A DNA stretch of 64,000 nt, taken from NCBI GenBank assembly GCA_036558905.1, contig DATBER010000032.1:93927-157926 (forward strand). The letters are read 5' to 3'. A program made the position numbers and the translations under genes. This stretch comes from DASXRA01 sp036558905. Its GTDB lineage: Bacteria > Actinomycetota > Actinomycetes > Mycobacteriales > Jatrophihabitantaceae. A model generated the notes under the pieces. That model had not been told where the DNA came from and made no database searches. It saw nothing but the letters and a program-made list of their open reading frames with translations. Below are positions 12,598 to 21,709 of this stretch, in pieces; position 1 is the stretch's first letter; each line of letters starts with the position of its first letter.

Positions 12598-12905
12598 TTC
12601 TGCTCCTCCTTGGCCGCCGGGACGGGACGCTTCTTGAACATCTCGAGCATCCGGTCGGTGACCGCGTACCCGCCGACGACATTGGCCGCGCCGAACGCGG
12701 CGGCGATGAACGTCAGCACATAGCCCGCGACACCGCCGACGTAGCTGGACAGCACGATCACGCCGACCAGCACCACACCGTGGATCGAGTTGGCGCCCGA
12801 CATAAGCGGCGTGTGCAGGGTGGCCGGCACCTTGCTGATGACCTCGAAGCCGACCAGCAGGGCCAGCACGAAGATCGTGATGTCGCCGACGAAGCTCCCC
12901 GTCAT
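12594..12905 (-). CDS. pntAB: NAD(P) transhydrogenase subunit alpha part 2
   Basis: A 103-residue membrane subunit with three hydrophobic segments (about 5-20, 38-62, 62-80), corresponding to the C-terminal membrane part of E. coli PntA made as a separate chain. The segment TPLMSGANSIHGVVLVG is characteristic. It overlaps both neighbours by four bases, giving the three-gene order pntAA-pntAB-pntB known from Rhodospirillum. Confidence 0.93.
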   Translation of the reverse strand: MTGSFVGDITIFVLALLVGFEVISKVPATLHTPLMSGANSIHGVVLVGVIVLSSYVGGVAGYVLTFIAAAFGAANVVGGYAVTDRMLEMFKKRPVPAAKEEQK

Positions 12906-14044
12906 GCGCGACCCTCCAAGAGTGCAGCGGTCGCCGGCTGGACGACCGAACCGTCGTGGGTGATGACGACGCCGCGCTGGATCTCGTCGTCCAGGTCGAT
13001 CGCCAGCCGGCCCTCGTTCAGCAGGTGCAGCAGCAGCGCGCTGATGTTGCGGGCGTACGCGTTCGAGGCACTGGTCGGCATCTGGGCCGGCAGGTTGGCC
13101 GCTCCGATCACGGTCACACCGTTGGTCGTGACGATCGTCTCGCCGGGCTGGGAGATCTCGACGTTGCCGCCGAGGTCGCTGGCCGCCATGTCGACGATCA
13201 CCGAGCCGGCCCGCATGCTCTTGATCGTGTCCGCGGTGACCATCAGCGGCGGGCGGCGGCCGGGCACCTGCGCGGTCGTGATCACCACGTCGTGCTTGGC
13301 GATGTGCTCGGCCAGCTCAGCCGCCTGGGCCGCTTGCTCCTCGGGGCTCAGCGCCCGGGCGTAGCCGCCTTCGCCGGCGCCGGCCTCGACGGAGGTCAGC
13401 TCGATGAACTGCCCGCCCAGCGACTCGACCTCGCCCTTGGACTGCGGGCGCACGTCGTAGGCTCGGACCACCGCGCCCAGCCGGCGGGCCGTGCCGATCG
13501 CCTGCAGCCCGGCCACGCCGGCGCCCAGGACGAGAACGGCGGCCGGCTTGGACGTGCCGGCCGCCGTGATCAGCAGCGGGAAGAACCGCTCGAAGGTGTC
13601 GGCCGCGAGAAGGACCGCCTTGTAGCCGGCGATGTTCGTCTGCGACGTCAGCGCGTCCATGCCCTGGGCGCGGGTCAGCGTGCGGGGCAGGCCGTCCAGG
13701 CTGATCGCGGTGATGCCCCGCCCGGCCAGGTCGGCCATGACCGTGGGGTTGAGCAGCGGGGCGAGCATCCCGATCACGGTCTGCCCGTCGCGCAGCCGGT
13801 CCGGAGGTGGCTGCCCGACGCCGAGGACGATGTCGGCCCGGCTGTACAGGGCATCCGGGTCGACGACGGTCGCGCCGGCCTGGGCGTAGTCCTCGTCCGG
13901 GAACCAGGCGGAGGTACCGGCGCCCGCCTCGATCAGCACGTCGACGCCGGCGTCGCGCAGCCGGGGCACCGCGTCGGGAGTCAGCGCTACGCGGCGTTCG
14001 CCCGGCGCCGTCTCCTTCACCACGCCGACCTGCACGGCTGCCAT
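12902..14044 (-). CDS. pntAA: NAD(P) transhydrogenase subunit alpha part 1
   Basis: NAD(H)-binding soluble subunit, 380 residues, of the alanine dehydrogenase/PNT family: N-domain KETAPGERRVALTPD (residues 10-24) and a Rossmann domain with VLVLGAGVAGLQAIGTARR near 172-190. The ATG at 14044 is preceded by GAGGAGG; an in-frame extension upstream would add 21 arginine-rich residues without family similarity. First gene of the transhydrogenase operon. A TAGGGT hexamer on this strand at 14113-14108 is a possible promoter. Confidence 0.94.
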   Translation of the reverse strand: MAAVQVGVVKETAPGERRVALTPDAVPRLRDAGVDVLIEAGAGTSAWFPDEDYAQAGATVVDPDALYSRADIVLGVGQPPPDRLRDGQTVIGMLAPLLNPTVMADLAGRGITAISLDGLPRTLTRAQGMDALTSQTNIAGYKAVLLAADTFERFFPLLITAAGTSKPAAVLVLGAGVAGLQAIGTARRLGAVVRAYDVRPQSKGEVESLGGQFIELTSVEAGAGEGGYARALSPEEQAAQAAELAEHIAKHDVVITTAQVPGRRPPLMVTADTIKSMRAGSVIVDMAASDLGGNVEISQPGETIVTTNGVTVIGAANLPAQMPTSASNAYARNISALLLHLLNEGRLAIDLDDEIQRGVVITHDGSVVQPATAALLEGRA

Positions 14045-14107
14045 GGTCCGACCTCCTCGCCTGCGCAAAGGTGTCCGCCGAGATCCGGCGAGCCTGACGA
14101 CTCGCAA

Positions 14108-14113
14108 ACCCTA
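14108..14113 (-). promoter_or_regulatory. Candidate -10 element of the pnt operon
   Basis: TAGGGT on the minus strand in the 143-bp divergent gap between pntAA and the GNAT gene, leaving a leader of about 57 bases that contains the GAGGAGG ribosome site. Fits the TANNNT form seen across the window; no clear -35 seen. Confidence 0.35.
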
Positions 14114-14175
14114 GCGAGGGCGTCCTTGCCCCGACGTGACCAGTGTGTGCCGCGTCACCCCGCGGCCGCCGTCGC

Positions 14176-14181
14176 TAGGGT
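14176..14181 (+). promoter_or_regulatory. Candidate leaderless -10 element of the GNAT gene
   Basis: TAGGGT ending exactly seven bases before the GTG start at 14188, the spacing expected if transcription begins at the start codon. The same spacing recurs at several other genes in the window. Confidence 0.5.
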
Positions 14182-14187
14182 GAGCCC

Positions 14188-14706
14188 GTGCTCAAAGGGG
14201 ACCTTGTCACGCTTCGTCCGATAGAGGCAGACGACTACGAACGCCTGGCCGCGTTCATCAACGACGTGGAGGTCGAGTTGCTGGCCGGCAACGGCCCGCC
14301 CCGCCCGCGCTCGCGCGCCGCGGTGGCCAAGTTCTGGGACGCGGCGACCGAGCGGGGCGACCTGGTGTTCGGGATCGAGGCCGACGGGCGCCTGATCGGC
14401 AGCTGCAGCCTGGGCAGCCTCGACGCCGTGTCGCAGACCGCCGAGCTGGGCATCGGCATCGGCGAGCGCGACTACTGGAGCCGCGGGTACGGGCGGGAGG
14501 CGGTACGGCTACTGGTCGACTACGGCTTCCGGCTGCGCAACCTGCGCAAGATCTGGCTGTCCGTGCTCGACGACAACCCGCGGGCCATCCGGGCCTACGA
14601 GGCGGTCGGCTTCGTCGAGGAGGGGCGCCAGCGGGCCCACGTCTGGCGCAACGGCGAGTACGTCGACGTGCTCTTCATGGGCCTGATCAGGCACAAGCGG
14701 CGCTGA
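14188..14706 (+). CDS. GNAT-family N-acetyltransferase (RimJ-like)
   Basis: The 172-residue protein has the RimJ/RimL-type layout: LRPIEADDYERL near the start, the acetyl-CoA loop GIGIGERDYWSRGYGREAV (about 91-109), and the C-terminal DNPRAIRAYEAVGFVEEGR. It probably transfers an acetyl group to a protein N-terminus or a small amine; the substrate is not visible. The GTG start is supported by a TAGGGT hexamer seven bases upstream and lack of a ribosome site, implying a leaderless mRNA. Confidence 0.85.
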   Translation: MLKGDLVTLRPIEADDYERLAAFINDVEVELLAGNGPPRPRSRAAVAKFWDAATERGDLVFGIEADGRLIGSCSLGSLDAVSQTAELGIGIGERDYWSRGYGREAVRLLVDYGFRLRNLRKIWLSVLDDNPRAIRAYEAVGFVEEGRQRAHVWRNGEYVDVLFMGLIRHKRR

Positions 14707-14739
14707 GCCGCCGCCGCGACGCGCCCGCGCGGTGCGCGA

Positions 14740-14745
14740 TAGATT
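14740..14745 (+). promoter_or_regulatory. Candidate leaderless -10 element of gmk
   Basis: TAGATT ending seven bases before the GTG at 14752. This spacing favours that GTG over the in-frame TTG at 14746 or GTG at 14761 as the gmk start. Confidence 0.5.
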
Positions 14746-14751
14746 TTGCTG

Positions 14752-15345
14752 GTGTCGAGGGTGACGAGCCGACTGACCGTGCTGTCTGGCCCGTCCGGCG
14801 TCGGGAAGGGCACCGTGGTCGCCGCGGTCCGCGAGCTGCACCCGCACGTGTGGGTGTCGGTGTCGTGCACCACCCGGGCCCCGCGGCCCGGGGAGCGCGA
14901 CGGTGTGCAGTACTGGTTCGTCGACCGGGCCGCGTTCGCCGGCATGATCGAGCGGGACGAGTTGCTCGAGTACGACGAGCACTTCGGCAACATCTACGGC
15001 ACGCCGCGCCAACCCGTGCTCGACCACCTCGCCGCGGGGATTCCCACCCTGTTGGAGATCGAGCTGCACGGGGCCCGGCAGGTGCGCGCGGCGATGCCGG
15101 ACGCACAACTGGTGTTCCTCGCCCCGCCGTCGTGGGCGGAGCTGGAACGCCGGCTGACCGGGCGCGGCACCGAGTCGCGTGAGGTCATCGACGCCCGGCT
15201 TAACCGCGCGCGCGTCGAGATGTCGGCCGAGGACGAGTTCGACGAGGTCATCGTCAACGACGATGTCGGGCGGGCAGCGGCCGAGTTGGTAACATTGATC
15301 GAGGCTGTCTGCCCGAAACAAGATCCAGTCGACCAAGAGAGCTGA
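14752..15345 (+). CDS. gmk: Guanylate kinase
   Basis: Phosphorylates GMP to GDP. The 197-residue protein has the P-loop LSGPSGVGKGTV (11-22), the GMP-binding segments SCTTRAPRPGERDGVQYWF and EYDEHFGNIYGTPR, and the lid arginines in RLTGRGTE. Start chosen from promoter spacing (TAGATT at 14740). It is followed after three bases by rpoZ, the conserved actinobacterial pair. Confidence 0.95.
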   Translation: MSRVTSRLTVLSGPSGVGKGTVVAAVRELHPHVWVSVSCTTRAPRPGERDGVQYWFVDRAAFAGMIERDELLEYDEHFGNIYGTPRQPVLDHLAAGIPTLLEIELHGARQVRAAMPDAQLVFLAPPSWAELERRLTGRGTESREVIDARLNRARVEMSAEDEFDEVIVNDDVGRAAAELVTLIEAVCPKQDPVDQES

Positions 15346-15348
15346 GAC

Positions 15349-15609
15349 GTGTCCGCACCCGAAACCGCACCCGAGGGCATTACCAATCCGCCGATCGACG
15401 AGCTGCTCGAGCGCACCCAGTCGAAGTACACCCTCGTCATCATCGCGGCGAAGCGGGCCCGGCAGATCAACGCCTACTACAGCCAGCTCGGCGAGGGCCT
15501 GCTCGAGTACGTCGGCCCGCTGGTCGAGACCGCGCCGCAGGAGAAGCCGCTGTCCATCGCGCTGCGCGAGATCAACACCGACCTGATCGAGTTCAAGCCG
15601 GCCGAGTAG
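15349..15609 (+). CDS. rpoZ: DNA-directed RNA polymerase omega subunit
   Basis: Small subunit that helps beta-prime fold and assemble. The 86-residue protein carries the family core ITNPPIDELLERTQSKY, IIAAKRARQINAYY and ALREINTDLIEFK. GTG start three bases after gmk. The order gmk-rpoZ-coaBC-metK is the conserved actinobacterial arrangement. Confidence 0.95.
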   Translation: MSAPETAPEGITNPPIDELLERTQSKYTLVIIAAKRARQINAYYSQLGEGLLEYVGPLVETAPQEKPLSIALREINTDLIEFKPAE

Positions 15610-15652
15610 CACCGGCGGCATTTGTCGCCCCCGCCGTGGTTAGCTGGTGATC

Positions 15653-16870
15653 GTGAGCCGCATCGTCCTCGGCGTCGGCGGGGGAATCGCCGCCTACAAG
15701 GCGGCTGATCTGCTGCGCAAGCTCACCGAGTCCGGGCACGACGTCACGGTCGTGCCGACCGAGTCCGCGCTGCGCTTCGTCGGGGCCCCCACCTGGGCCG
15801 CCCTGTCCCACCACCCGGTCGCGTCGGACGTCTGGACCGACGCCGAAGCGGTACCCCACGTGCAACTGGGCCGAGACGCCGAGCTGGTCGTCGTGGCTCC
15901 GGCCACCGCCGACCTGCTCGCTCGCGCCGCCCACGGCCTGGCCGACGACCTGCTCACCAACACGCTGCTGACCGCGCGCTGTCCGGTGCTGTTCGCCCCG
16001 GCCATGCACACCGAGATGTGGGAACACCCCGCCGCCGCCGAGAACGTGGCGACGCTGCGCCGGCGCGGGGTCGTGGTGCTCGAGCCGGCGATCGGGCGGC
16101 TGACCGGCGCCGATACCGGCAAGGGCCGACTGGCCGAGCCGGCCGAGATCGCCCAGCTGTGCGAGCTGCTGCTGCGCCGGCCCGACGCGCTGCCGCCCGA
16201 CCTGGTCGGCCGGCGCGTGGTGGTCAGCGCGGGCGGCACCCGTGAGCCGCTCGATCCGGTGCGCTTCCTCGGCAACGCCTCGTCCGGTCTACAGGGTTAC
16301 GCGCTGGCCAGCGTGGCGGCCGCGCGGGGCGCGGGCCAGGTCACCCTGGTCGCGGCCAACACCGACCTGCCGGATCCGGCCGGTGCCGCCGTGGTGCGGG
16401 TGGTCACGACGGCCGAGATGCGCGAGGCCGTGCACAAGGCGGCCGCCGACGCCGACGTGGTCGTCATGGCGGCGGCCATCGCCGACTTCCGGCCGGCCGC
16501 CGAGGCGGCCTACAAGATCAAGAAGTCCGACGCCGAACCGCCGCCGATCACGCTCACCAAGAACCCGGACATTCTCACCGAACTCGTCGCAGCCCGGCGT
16601 CCCGGCCAGATCCTGGTGGGCTTCGCCGCCGAGACCGGCGACGACAGCGGTGACGTGCTGGCCCACGGCCGGGCCAAGCTGGCCCGCAAGGGCGTCGACC
16701 TGCTCGTGGTCAACGCCGTGGGTGGCGGGAAGGCGTTCGGGACGCCCGACAACGCGGCCGTCATCCTCGGCGCGGACGGGCGGGAGGTGCCGGTGCCGCT
16801 CGGCCCGAAGGCCGCGCTGGCCGCCGCCGTCTGGGACGCGGTGGCCGCCGGGAACTCGCTCGGACATTAG
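15653..16870 (+). CDS. coaBC: Bifunctional phosphopantothenoylcysteine decarboxylase / phosphopantothenate-cysteine ligase
   Basis: Two steps of coenzyme A synthesis in one 405-residue protein. The N-terminal FMN-dependent decarboxylase has VGGGIAAYKAADL and PAMHTEMWEHPA; the CTP-dependent ligase begins at about residue 188 (VSAGGTREPLDPVRFLGN) and has the KIKK motif at about 288-291. GTG at 15653 is preferred over GTG at 15647 because a TAGCTG hexamer ends seven bases before it. Confidence 0.94.
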   Translation: MSRIVLGVGGGIAAYKAADLLRKLTESGHDVTVVPTESALRFVGAPTWAALSHHPVASDVWTDAEAVPHVQLGRDAELVVVAPATADLLARAAHGLADDLLTNTLLTARCPVLFAPAMHTEMWEHPAAAENVATLRRRGVVVLEPAIGRLTGADTGKGRLAEPAEIAQLCELLLRRPDALPPDLVGRRVVVSAGGTREPLDPVRFLGNASSGLQGYALASVAAARGAGQVTLVAANTDLPDPAGAAVVRVVTTAEMREAVHKAAADADVVVMAAAIADFRPAAEAAYKIKKSDAEPPPITLTKNPDILTELVAARRPGQILVGFAAETGDDSGDVLAHGRAKLARKGVDLLVVNAVGGGKAFGTPDNAAVILGADGREVPVPLGPKAALAAAVWDAVAAGNSLGH

Positions 16871-16888
16871 CCATCTCTACCCAGCCGG

Positions 16889-16894
16889 TAGACT
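16889..16894 (+). promoter_or_regulatory. Candidate -10 element of metK
   Basis: TAGACT in the 62-bp gap before metK. It would give a leader of about 32 bases containing CCGGAGAA as ribosome site. The gap is too short for a SAM riboswitch upstream of the start. Confidence 0.4.
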
Positions 16895-16932
16895 CCTCCA
16901 GACCTTTTCCTAATCACAATCCCGGAGAATCT

Positions 16933-18129
<1,197 letters not shown>

Positions 18130-18142
18130 GCGCATAGCGGTT

Positions 18143-18172
18143 GCCTCGCCGGACTCAGCGGCCCGGCGAGGC
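18143..18172 (+). terminator. Hairpin terminator after metK
   Basis: Perfect 10-bp arms GCCTCGCCGG and CCGGCGAGGC around a 10-base loop, starting 13 bases after the metK stop. There is no run of T, as is common for actinobacterial terminators. Confidence 0.7.
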
Positions 18173-18205
18173 GAAACCGTCGCGGCCGGCTGGTAGGACT
18201 GGGCC

Positions 18206-20167
18206 GTGACGTCGACCCGACCCCGCCGCACCGGGCGGGTGCCGGCACCCACCGCGCCGGTGGCCCGGCTCATGGTCGACGTGCCCCTGCCGCACCTGGA
18301 CCGGCCGTTCGACTACCTGGTGCCCGAGCCGCTCGGCGACTCGGTCGGGCCGGGGTCGCGGGTGCGGGTGCGCTTCGCCGGGCGGCTGGTCGACGGCTTC
18401 GTCCTGGAACGGCTCGACGCCAGCGACCACGAGGGACGGCTGGCGTTCCTCGAGCGGGCGGTCGGCGACGAGCCGGTGCTGACCGCCGAGACCACCCGGT
18501 TGTTCCGGGCGGTGGCCGATCGGTACGGCGGCAGCTTCGTCGACGTGGTGCGACTGGGCGTACCGGCCCGGCACGCCGGCGCCGAGTCGTCGTCCGTGCC
18601 GGTCCAGCCGCCGACCGGTCCGCCCGACGGCGCCGGCTGGAGCCGGTACCGGGCCGGGTCGGCGTTCCTGTCCGCGGTGGCGGCCGGGCGGCCGGCCCGC
18701 GCCGTCTGGTCGGCGCTGCCCGGCGAGGACTGGCCGCGCCGCTACGCCGAGGCGATGCGGGCCGCGCTGGCCGCCGGGCGGAGCGCTGTGGCGGTCGTGC
18801 CCGACCTGCGCGACCTGGCCCGGCTCGACGCCGCCCTGCTCGACGTGCTCGGCCCGGGCCGGCACGTGGCCCTGTCGTCCGACCTCGGCCCGGCCGAGCG
18901 GTACCGGCGCTGGCTGGCCGTGCGGCGCGGTGCCGTCCGGGCGGTGGTCGGCACCCGGGTCGCCGGGTACGCGCCCGTGGCCGACGTCGGCCTGCTGGCC
19001 ATCTGGGACGACGGCGACGACCTGTACGCCGAGCCGCGCGCGCCCTACCCGCAGGCCCGCGACGTGCTGGCCCTGCGCTCGTCGCTGACCGGGGCGGCCC
19101 TGCTCGTCGGGGGGTTCGCGCGGACGGCCGAGGCACAGCTGCTCGTCGAGGCCGGGTGGGCACACGAGATCGTGGCCGACCGCGACGTGATCCGACACGC
19201 GTCGCCGCGTAGCAGCGCCGTCGGCGACGACTACGAACAGCTTCGCGACCCGGCCGCCCGGGCCGCCCGGCTACCCAGCCTGGCCCTGCGCACCGCCCGC
19301 GAGGCACTGGCCCGGGGCCGCCCGGTGCTGGTGCAGGTGCCCCGGCGCGGGTACGTCCCGTCGCTGGCCTGCGCGCGTGACCGCACCCCGGCCCGGTGCG
19401 CCCATTGCGGGGGGCCGCTGGCCGCCTCGTCCGGACACGCCATCGCGACCTGCCGCTGGTGCGGGCGGCCGGCCGGCAACTGGGTCTGCCCGGCCTGCGG
19501 GGAACGACGGCTGCGAGCTGTCGTCGTCGGGTCGGCACGCACCGCCGAGGAGCTGGGCCGGGCGTTCCCCGACGTGCCGATCCGGACGTCGAGCGGCGAC
19601 GGCGTCCTGTCCGACGTTGCGGCCACCGCGGCCGTGGTGGTGGCCACGCCGGGCGCCGAGCCGACCGTCGCCGGGGGATACGGGGCCGCGCTGCTGCTCG
19701 ACGGCTGGGCGCTGCTCGGGCGGGCGGACCTGCGCGCCGGCGAGGAAGCGCTGCGGCGCTGGTTCAACGCGGCCGCGCTGGTGGCTCGGGACGGGCAGGT
19801 CGTCGTGGCCGCCGATGCCGCCGTGCCGGAGGTGCAGGCGCTGGTCCGGTGGGACGCCCGGGGCAGCGCCGCCCGCGAGCTGGCCGACCGGCACGAGCTG
19901 GGCTTCCCGCCGGCTGTGCGCATGGCGTCGGTCAGCGGGCCGCCGGTGGCAGTCGCCGAGACACTCGCGGCGGCTGCCCTGCCGCAGCCGCACGAGGTCA
20001 TCGGGCCGGTGCTGCTCGGCGACGATCAGGAACGGGTGCTGATCCGGGTGCCGCGCGGCCAGGGGGCCCAGCTGGCGAGCGCGCTCAAGGCGGCGGCCGC
20101 GTCCCGGTCGGCCCGCAAGTCGGCCGATCCGGTCAAGATCGTGCTCGACCCGCAGGAGCTGTTCTGA
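18206..20167 (+). CDS. priA: PriA-like replication restart protein, helicase motifs degenerate
   Basis: Primosomal protein N' homologue of 653 residues. The N-terminal DNA-binding part is recognisable (VDVPLPHLDRPFDYLVP, about 25-41, and GSRVRVRFAGRLVDGFVL), as is the zinc region with paired cysteines from about 398 to 433 (CAHCGG, CRWCG, CPACG). The Walker A GKT is missing: the corresponding stretch reads ALAAGRSAVAVVPDL. The DEAH box is replaced by LLAIWDDGDD. This matches the actinobacterial form annotated as a probable PriA without helicase activity. GTG start; a TAGGAC hexamer seven bases upstream suggests a leaderless transcript. Confidence 0.9.
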   Translation: MTSTRPRRTGRVPAPTAPVARLMVDVPLPHLDRPFDYLVPEPLGDSVGPGSRVRVRFAGRLVDGFVLERLDASDHEGRLAFLERAVGDEPVLTAETTRLFRAVADRYGGSFVDVVRLGVPARHAGAESSSVPVQPPTGPPDGAGWSRYRAGSAFLSAVAAGRPARAVWSALPGEDWPRRYAEAMRAALAAGRSAVAVVPDLRDLARLDAALLDVLGPGRHVALSSDLGPAERYRRWLAVRRGAVRAVVGTRVAGYAPVADVGLLAIWDDGDDLYAEPRAPYPQARDVLALRSSLTGAALLVGGFARTAEAQLLVEAGWAHEIVADRDVIRHASPRSSAVGDDYEQLRDPAARAARLPSLALRTAREALARGRPVLVQVPRRGYVPSLACARDRTPARCAHCGGPLAASSGHAIATCRWCGRPAGNWVCPACGERRLRAVVVGSARTAEELGRAFPDVPIRTSSGDGVLSDVAATAAVVVATPGAEPTVAGGYGAALLLDGWALLGRADLRAGEEALRRWFNAAALVARDGQVVVAADAAVPEVQALVRWDARGSAARELADRHELGFPPAVRMASVSGPPVAVAETLAAAALPQPHEVIGPVLLGDDQERVLIRVPRGQGAQLASALKAAAASRSARKSADPVKIVLDPQELF

Positions 20168-20173
20168 CGGGCG

Positions 20174-20869
20174 TCAGGCGGCGGTGATGAACTCGGGCAG
20201 CGACATCGCGCCGGGCAGTAGATGGGTGGCGCCCGCGTGCTGCAGGGTCGGGGCGTCGTGCGCTCCGGTCAGCACGCCGGCGACGAACGATGCGCCGGCG
20301 TCCCGGCCGCACGCTATGTCGAACGCGGTGTCGCCGACCGTCGCGATCAGCCGTGGATCGCCGACGCCGGTGGCCTCGGCCGCGGCCCGCACCGGGTTGG
20401 CCGCCGGCTCGGCGAACCAGTCCGAGCCGATCTCGGCATCGGCAATGTCCTGCCAGCCGAGCGCCGCGACGATGCACTCGCGTGTCGACTGGGAGAACCC
20501 GGTCGACAACGCGACCTTGATGCCCGACTCGCGCAGCGTCTGGATCGCGTACGCCGCCCCGGGCATGGCCACGATCTGCCCGGCGTCGGCGAATTCGGCG
20601 TAGCGGGCGTCGAAGGACTTCAGCCCGGCCTGGGCGCGGCTCTCGTCGCCGTCGAACAGGCGCAGCAGTACCGAGATCACCGGCTCGCCCATCGTCTGGC
20701 GGACCTCGCCGAGCATCTGCCGAAGCGTCGCGCTGCCGGACTTCACGTCGAGTGCGCGCAGTGCGGAGGTGAAGGCGATCTCGGTCAGACCAGCGTCTGC
20801 GACGGTCGTGCCTGCCATGTCGAGGACGACGAGCGCGATGCGCCGCAGGGATGAGCTGATCGTGATCAT
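20174..20869 (-). CDS. Phosphonatase-like HAD-family hydrolase
   Basis: The 231-residue protein opens with the HAD nucleophile motif LDMAGTT, in which Asp-Met-Ala-Gly-Thr-Thr is typical of phosphonoacetaldehyde hydrolase-like enzymes. Motif II is in VALSTGFSQ and the C-terminal motif in IATVGDTAFDIACGRDAG. An ATG at 20869 is chosen because the motif then lies near residue 17; an in-frame upstream ATG would add ten residues. No phosphonate genes lie nearby, so the substrate is open: a phosphonatase or a small-phosphate phosphatase. Confidence 0.75.
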   Translation of the reverse strand: MITISSSLRRIALVVLDMAGTTVADAGLTEIAFTSALRALDVKSGSATLRQMLGEVRQTMGEPVISVLLRLFDGDESRAQAGLKSFDARYAEFADAGQIVAMPGAAYAIQTLRESGIKVALSTGFSQSTRECIVAALGWQDIADAEIGSDWFAEPAANPVRAAAEATGVGDPRLIATVGDTAFDIACGRDAGASFVAGVLTGAHDAPTLQHAGATHLLPGAMSLPEFITAA

Positions 20870-20938
20870 TGGCCCTACTCTGCCAACAAGTGGTGGCACT
20901 TGCCCAGTCTCGTGTATTACGAGCAGATCTCCGCGGGC

Positions 20939-21658
20939 TTAACGAGTGGTGAATGCTCCGCCGTTCACGTTGAGCAGCTGGCCGGTGACGTGCCGGGCGC
21001 CGGCCGAGGCGAGGAAGTAGGCGGTGGCGGCGATGTCGTCGGCCGTGCCGGGCCGGCCGTCGTGGGTCGCCGCGACGAGCGCCGCTCGGCGGGCATCGGT
21101 CATCCGGTCCCGGAAGAACTCGGTCTGCTCGATGTAGCCCGGCGAGATCACGTTCGACGTGACTCCGCGCGGGCCGAGCTCGGCGGACAGTCCGACGCTC
21201 CAGGACGCCAGCGCCGCCTTGGCCGCCCCGTACGACCCGGCGCCCCGCTCGGCCCCGATCGAGCCGAGGTGGATCACCGAGCCGCCGGCGCGCAGCCGGG
21301 CGCGTACCGCCTCGGTGACGAGCACGGCGCTGATCAGGTTGGCCTCGAGGTTGGTGCGCCAGAGCTCGGCCAGCTCGGACAGGTCGGCCGGTTCGGCCCG
21401 GTCGAAGGCCCGGTTGCCGCCGGCGTTGTTGACCAGGACGTCGAGGTGCTCGGGCAGCCGATCGACCAGGGCGGCGACCTGTTCCGGGTCGGTCAGGTCG
21501 GCGGGCAGGGCCCGGGCGCCGATCTTGTCGGCGGCCGCGGCCAGCGGCTCGGGGCGGCGGGCGGTGACGACGACCTCGTCGCCGGCCCGGGCGAATCGCT
21601 CGGCGACGGCCAGGCCGATGCCGCCGCTGGCTCCGGTGACCAGAACGTGTCGACTCAT
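20939..21658 (-). CDS. Short-chain dehydrogenase/reductase
   Basis: NAD(P)-dependent oxidoreductase, 239 residues, with the cofactor motif VTGASGGIG (6-14), NNAGG near 82, the catalytic Ser in HLGSIGAE and Tyr-Lys in GSYGAAKAAL, and a C-terminal GQLLNVNGG typical of classical SDRs. Divergent from the adjacent MarR gene with a palindrome between them, so it is the likely regulated target of that protein. Substrate unknown. Confidence 0.88.
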   Translation of the reverse strand: MSRHVLVTGASGGIGLAVAERFARAGDEVVVTARRPEPLAAAADKIGARALPADLTDPEQVAALVDRLPEHLDVLVNNAGGNRAFDRAEPADLSELAELWRTNLEANLISAVLVTEAVRARLRAGGSVIHLGSIGAERGAGSYGAAKAALASWSVGLSAELGPRGVTSNVISPGYIEQTEFFRDRMTDARRAALVAATHDGRPGTADDIAATAYFLASAGARHVTGQLLNVNGGAFTTR

Positions 21659-21678
21659 GGAGCGCTCCTCACGCGTAT

Positions 21679-21694
21679 CGTTTAGGTCTAAACG
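21679..21694. promoter_or_regulatory. Palindromic operator between the SDR and MarR genes
   Basis: CGTTTAG-GT-CTAAACG, perfect 7-bp arms with a 2-base centre. Each arm contains a TAAACG hexamer on one strand, so the palindrome coincides with possible -10 elements of both divergent genes. Occupancy would block both. AT content stands out from the surrounding DNA. Confidence 0.65.
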
Positions 21695-21709
21695 TACCGG
21701 AGGGGCCAA

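Noticed and set aside
16871..16932. Possible SAM riboswitch upstream of metK
   Set aside because: The gap is only 62 bp and has no paired segments of SAM-I, SAM-II or SAM-IV type; a plain promoter and ribosome site explain it.
20909..20923. CTCGT-GTATT-ACGAG hairpin near the SDR and HAD genes as a terminator
   Set aside because: Only 5 bp of stem and no T run; too weak to call.
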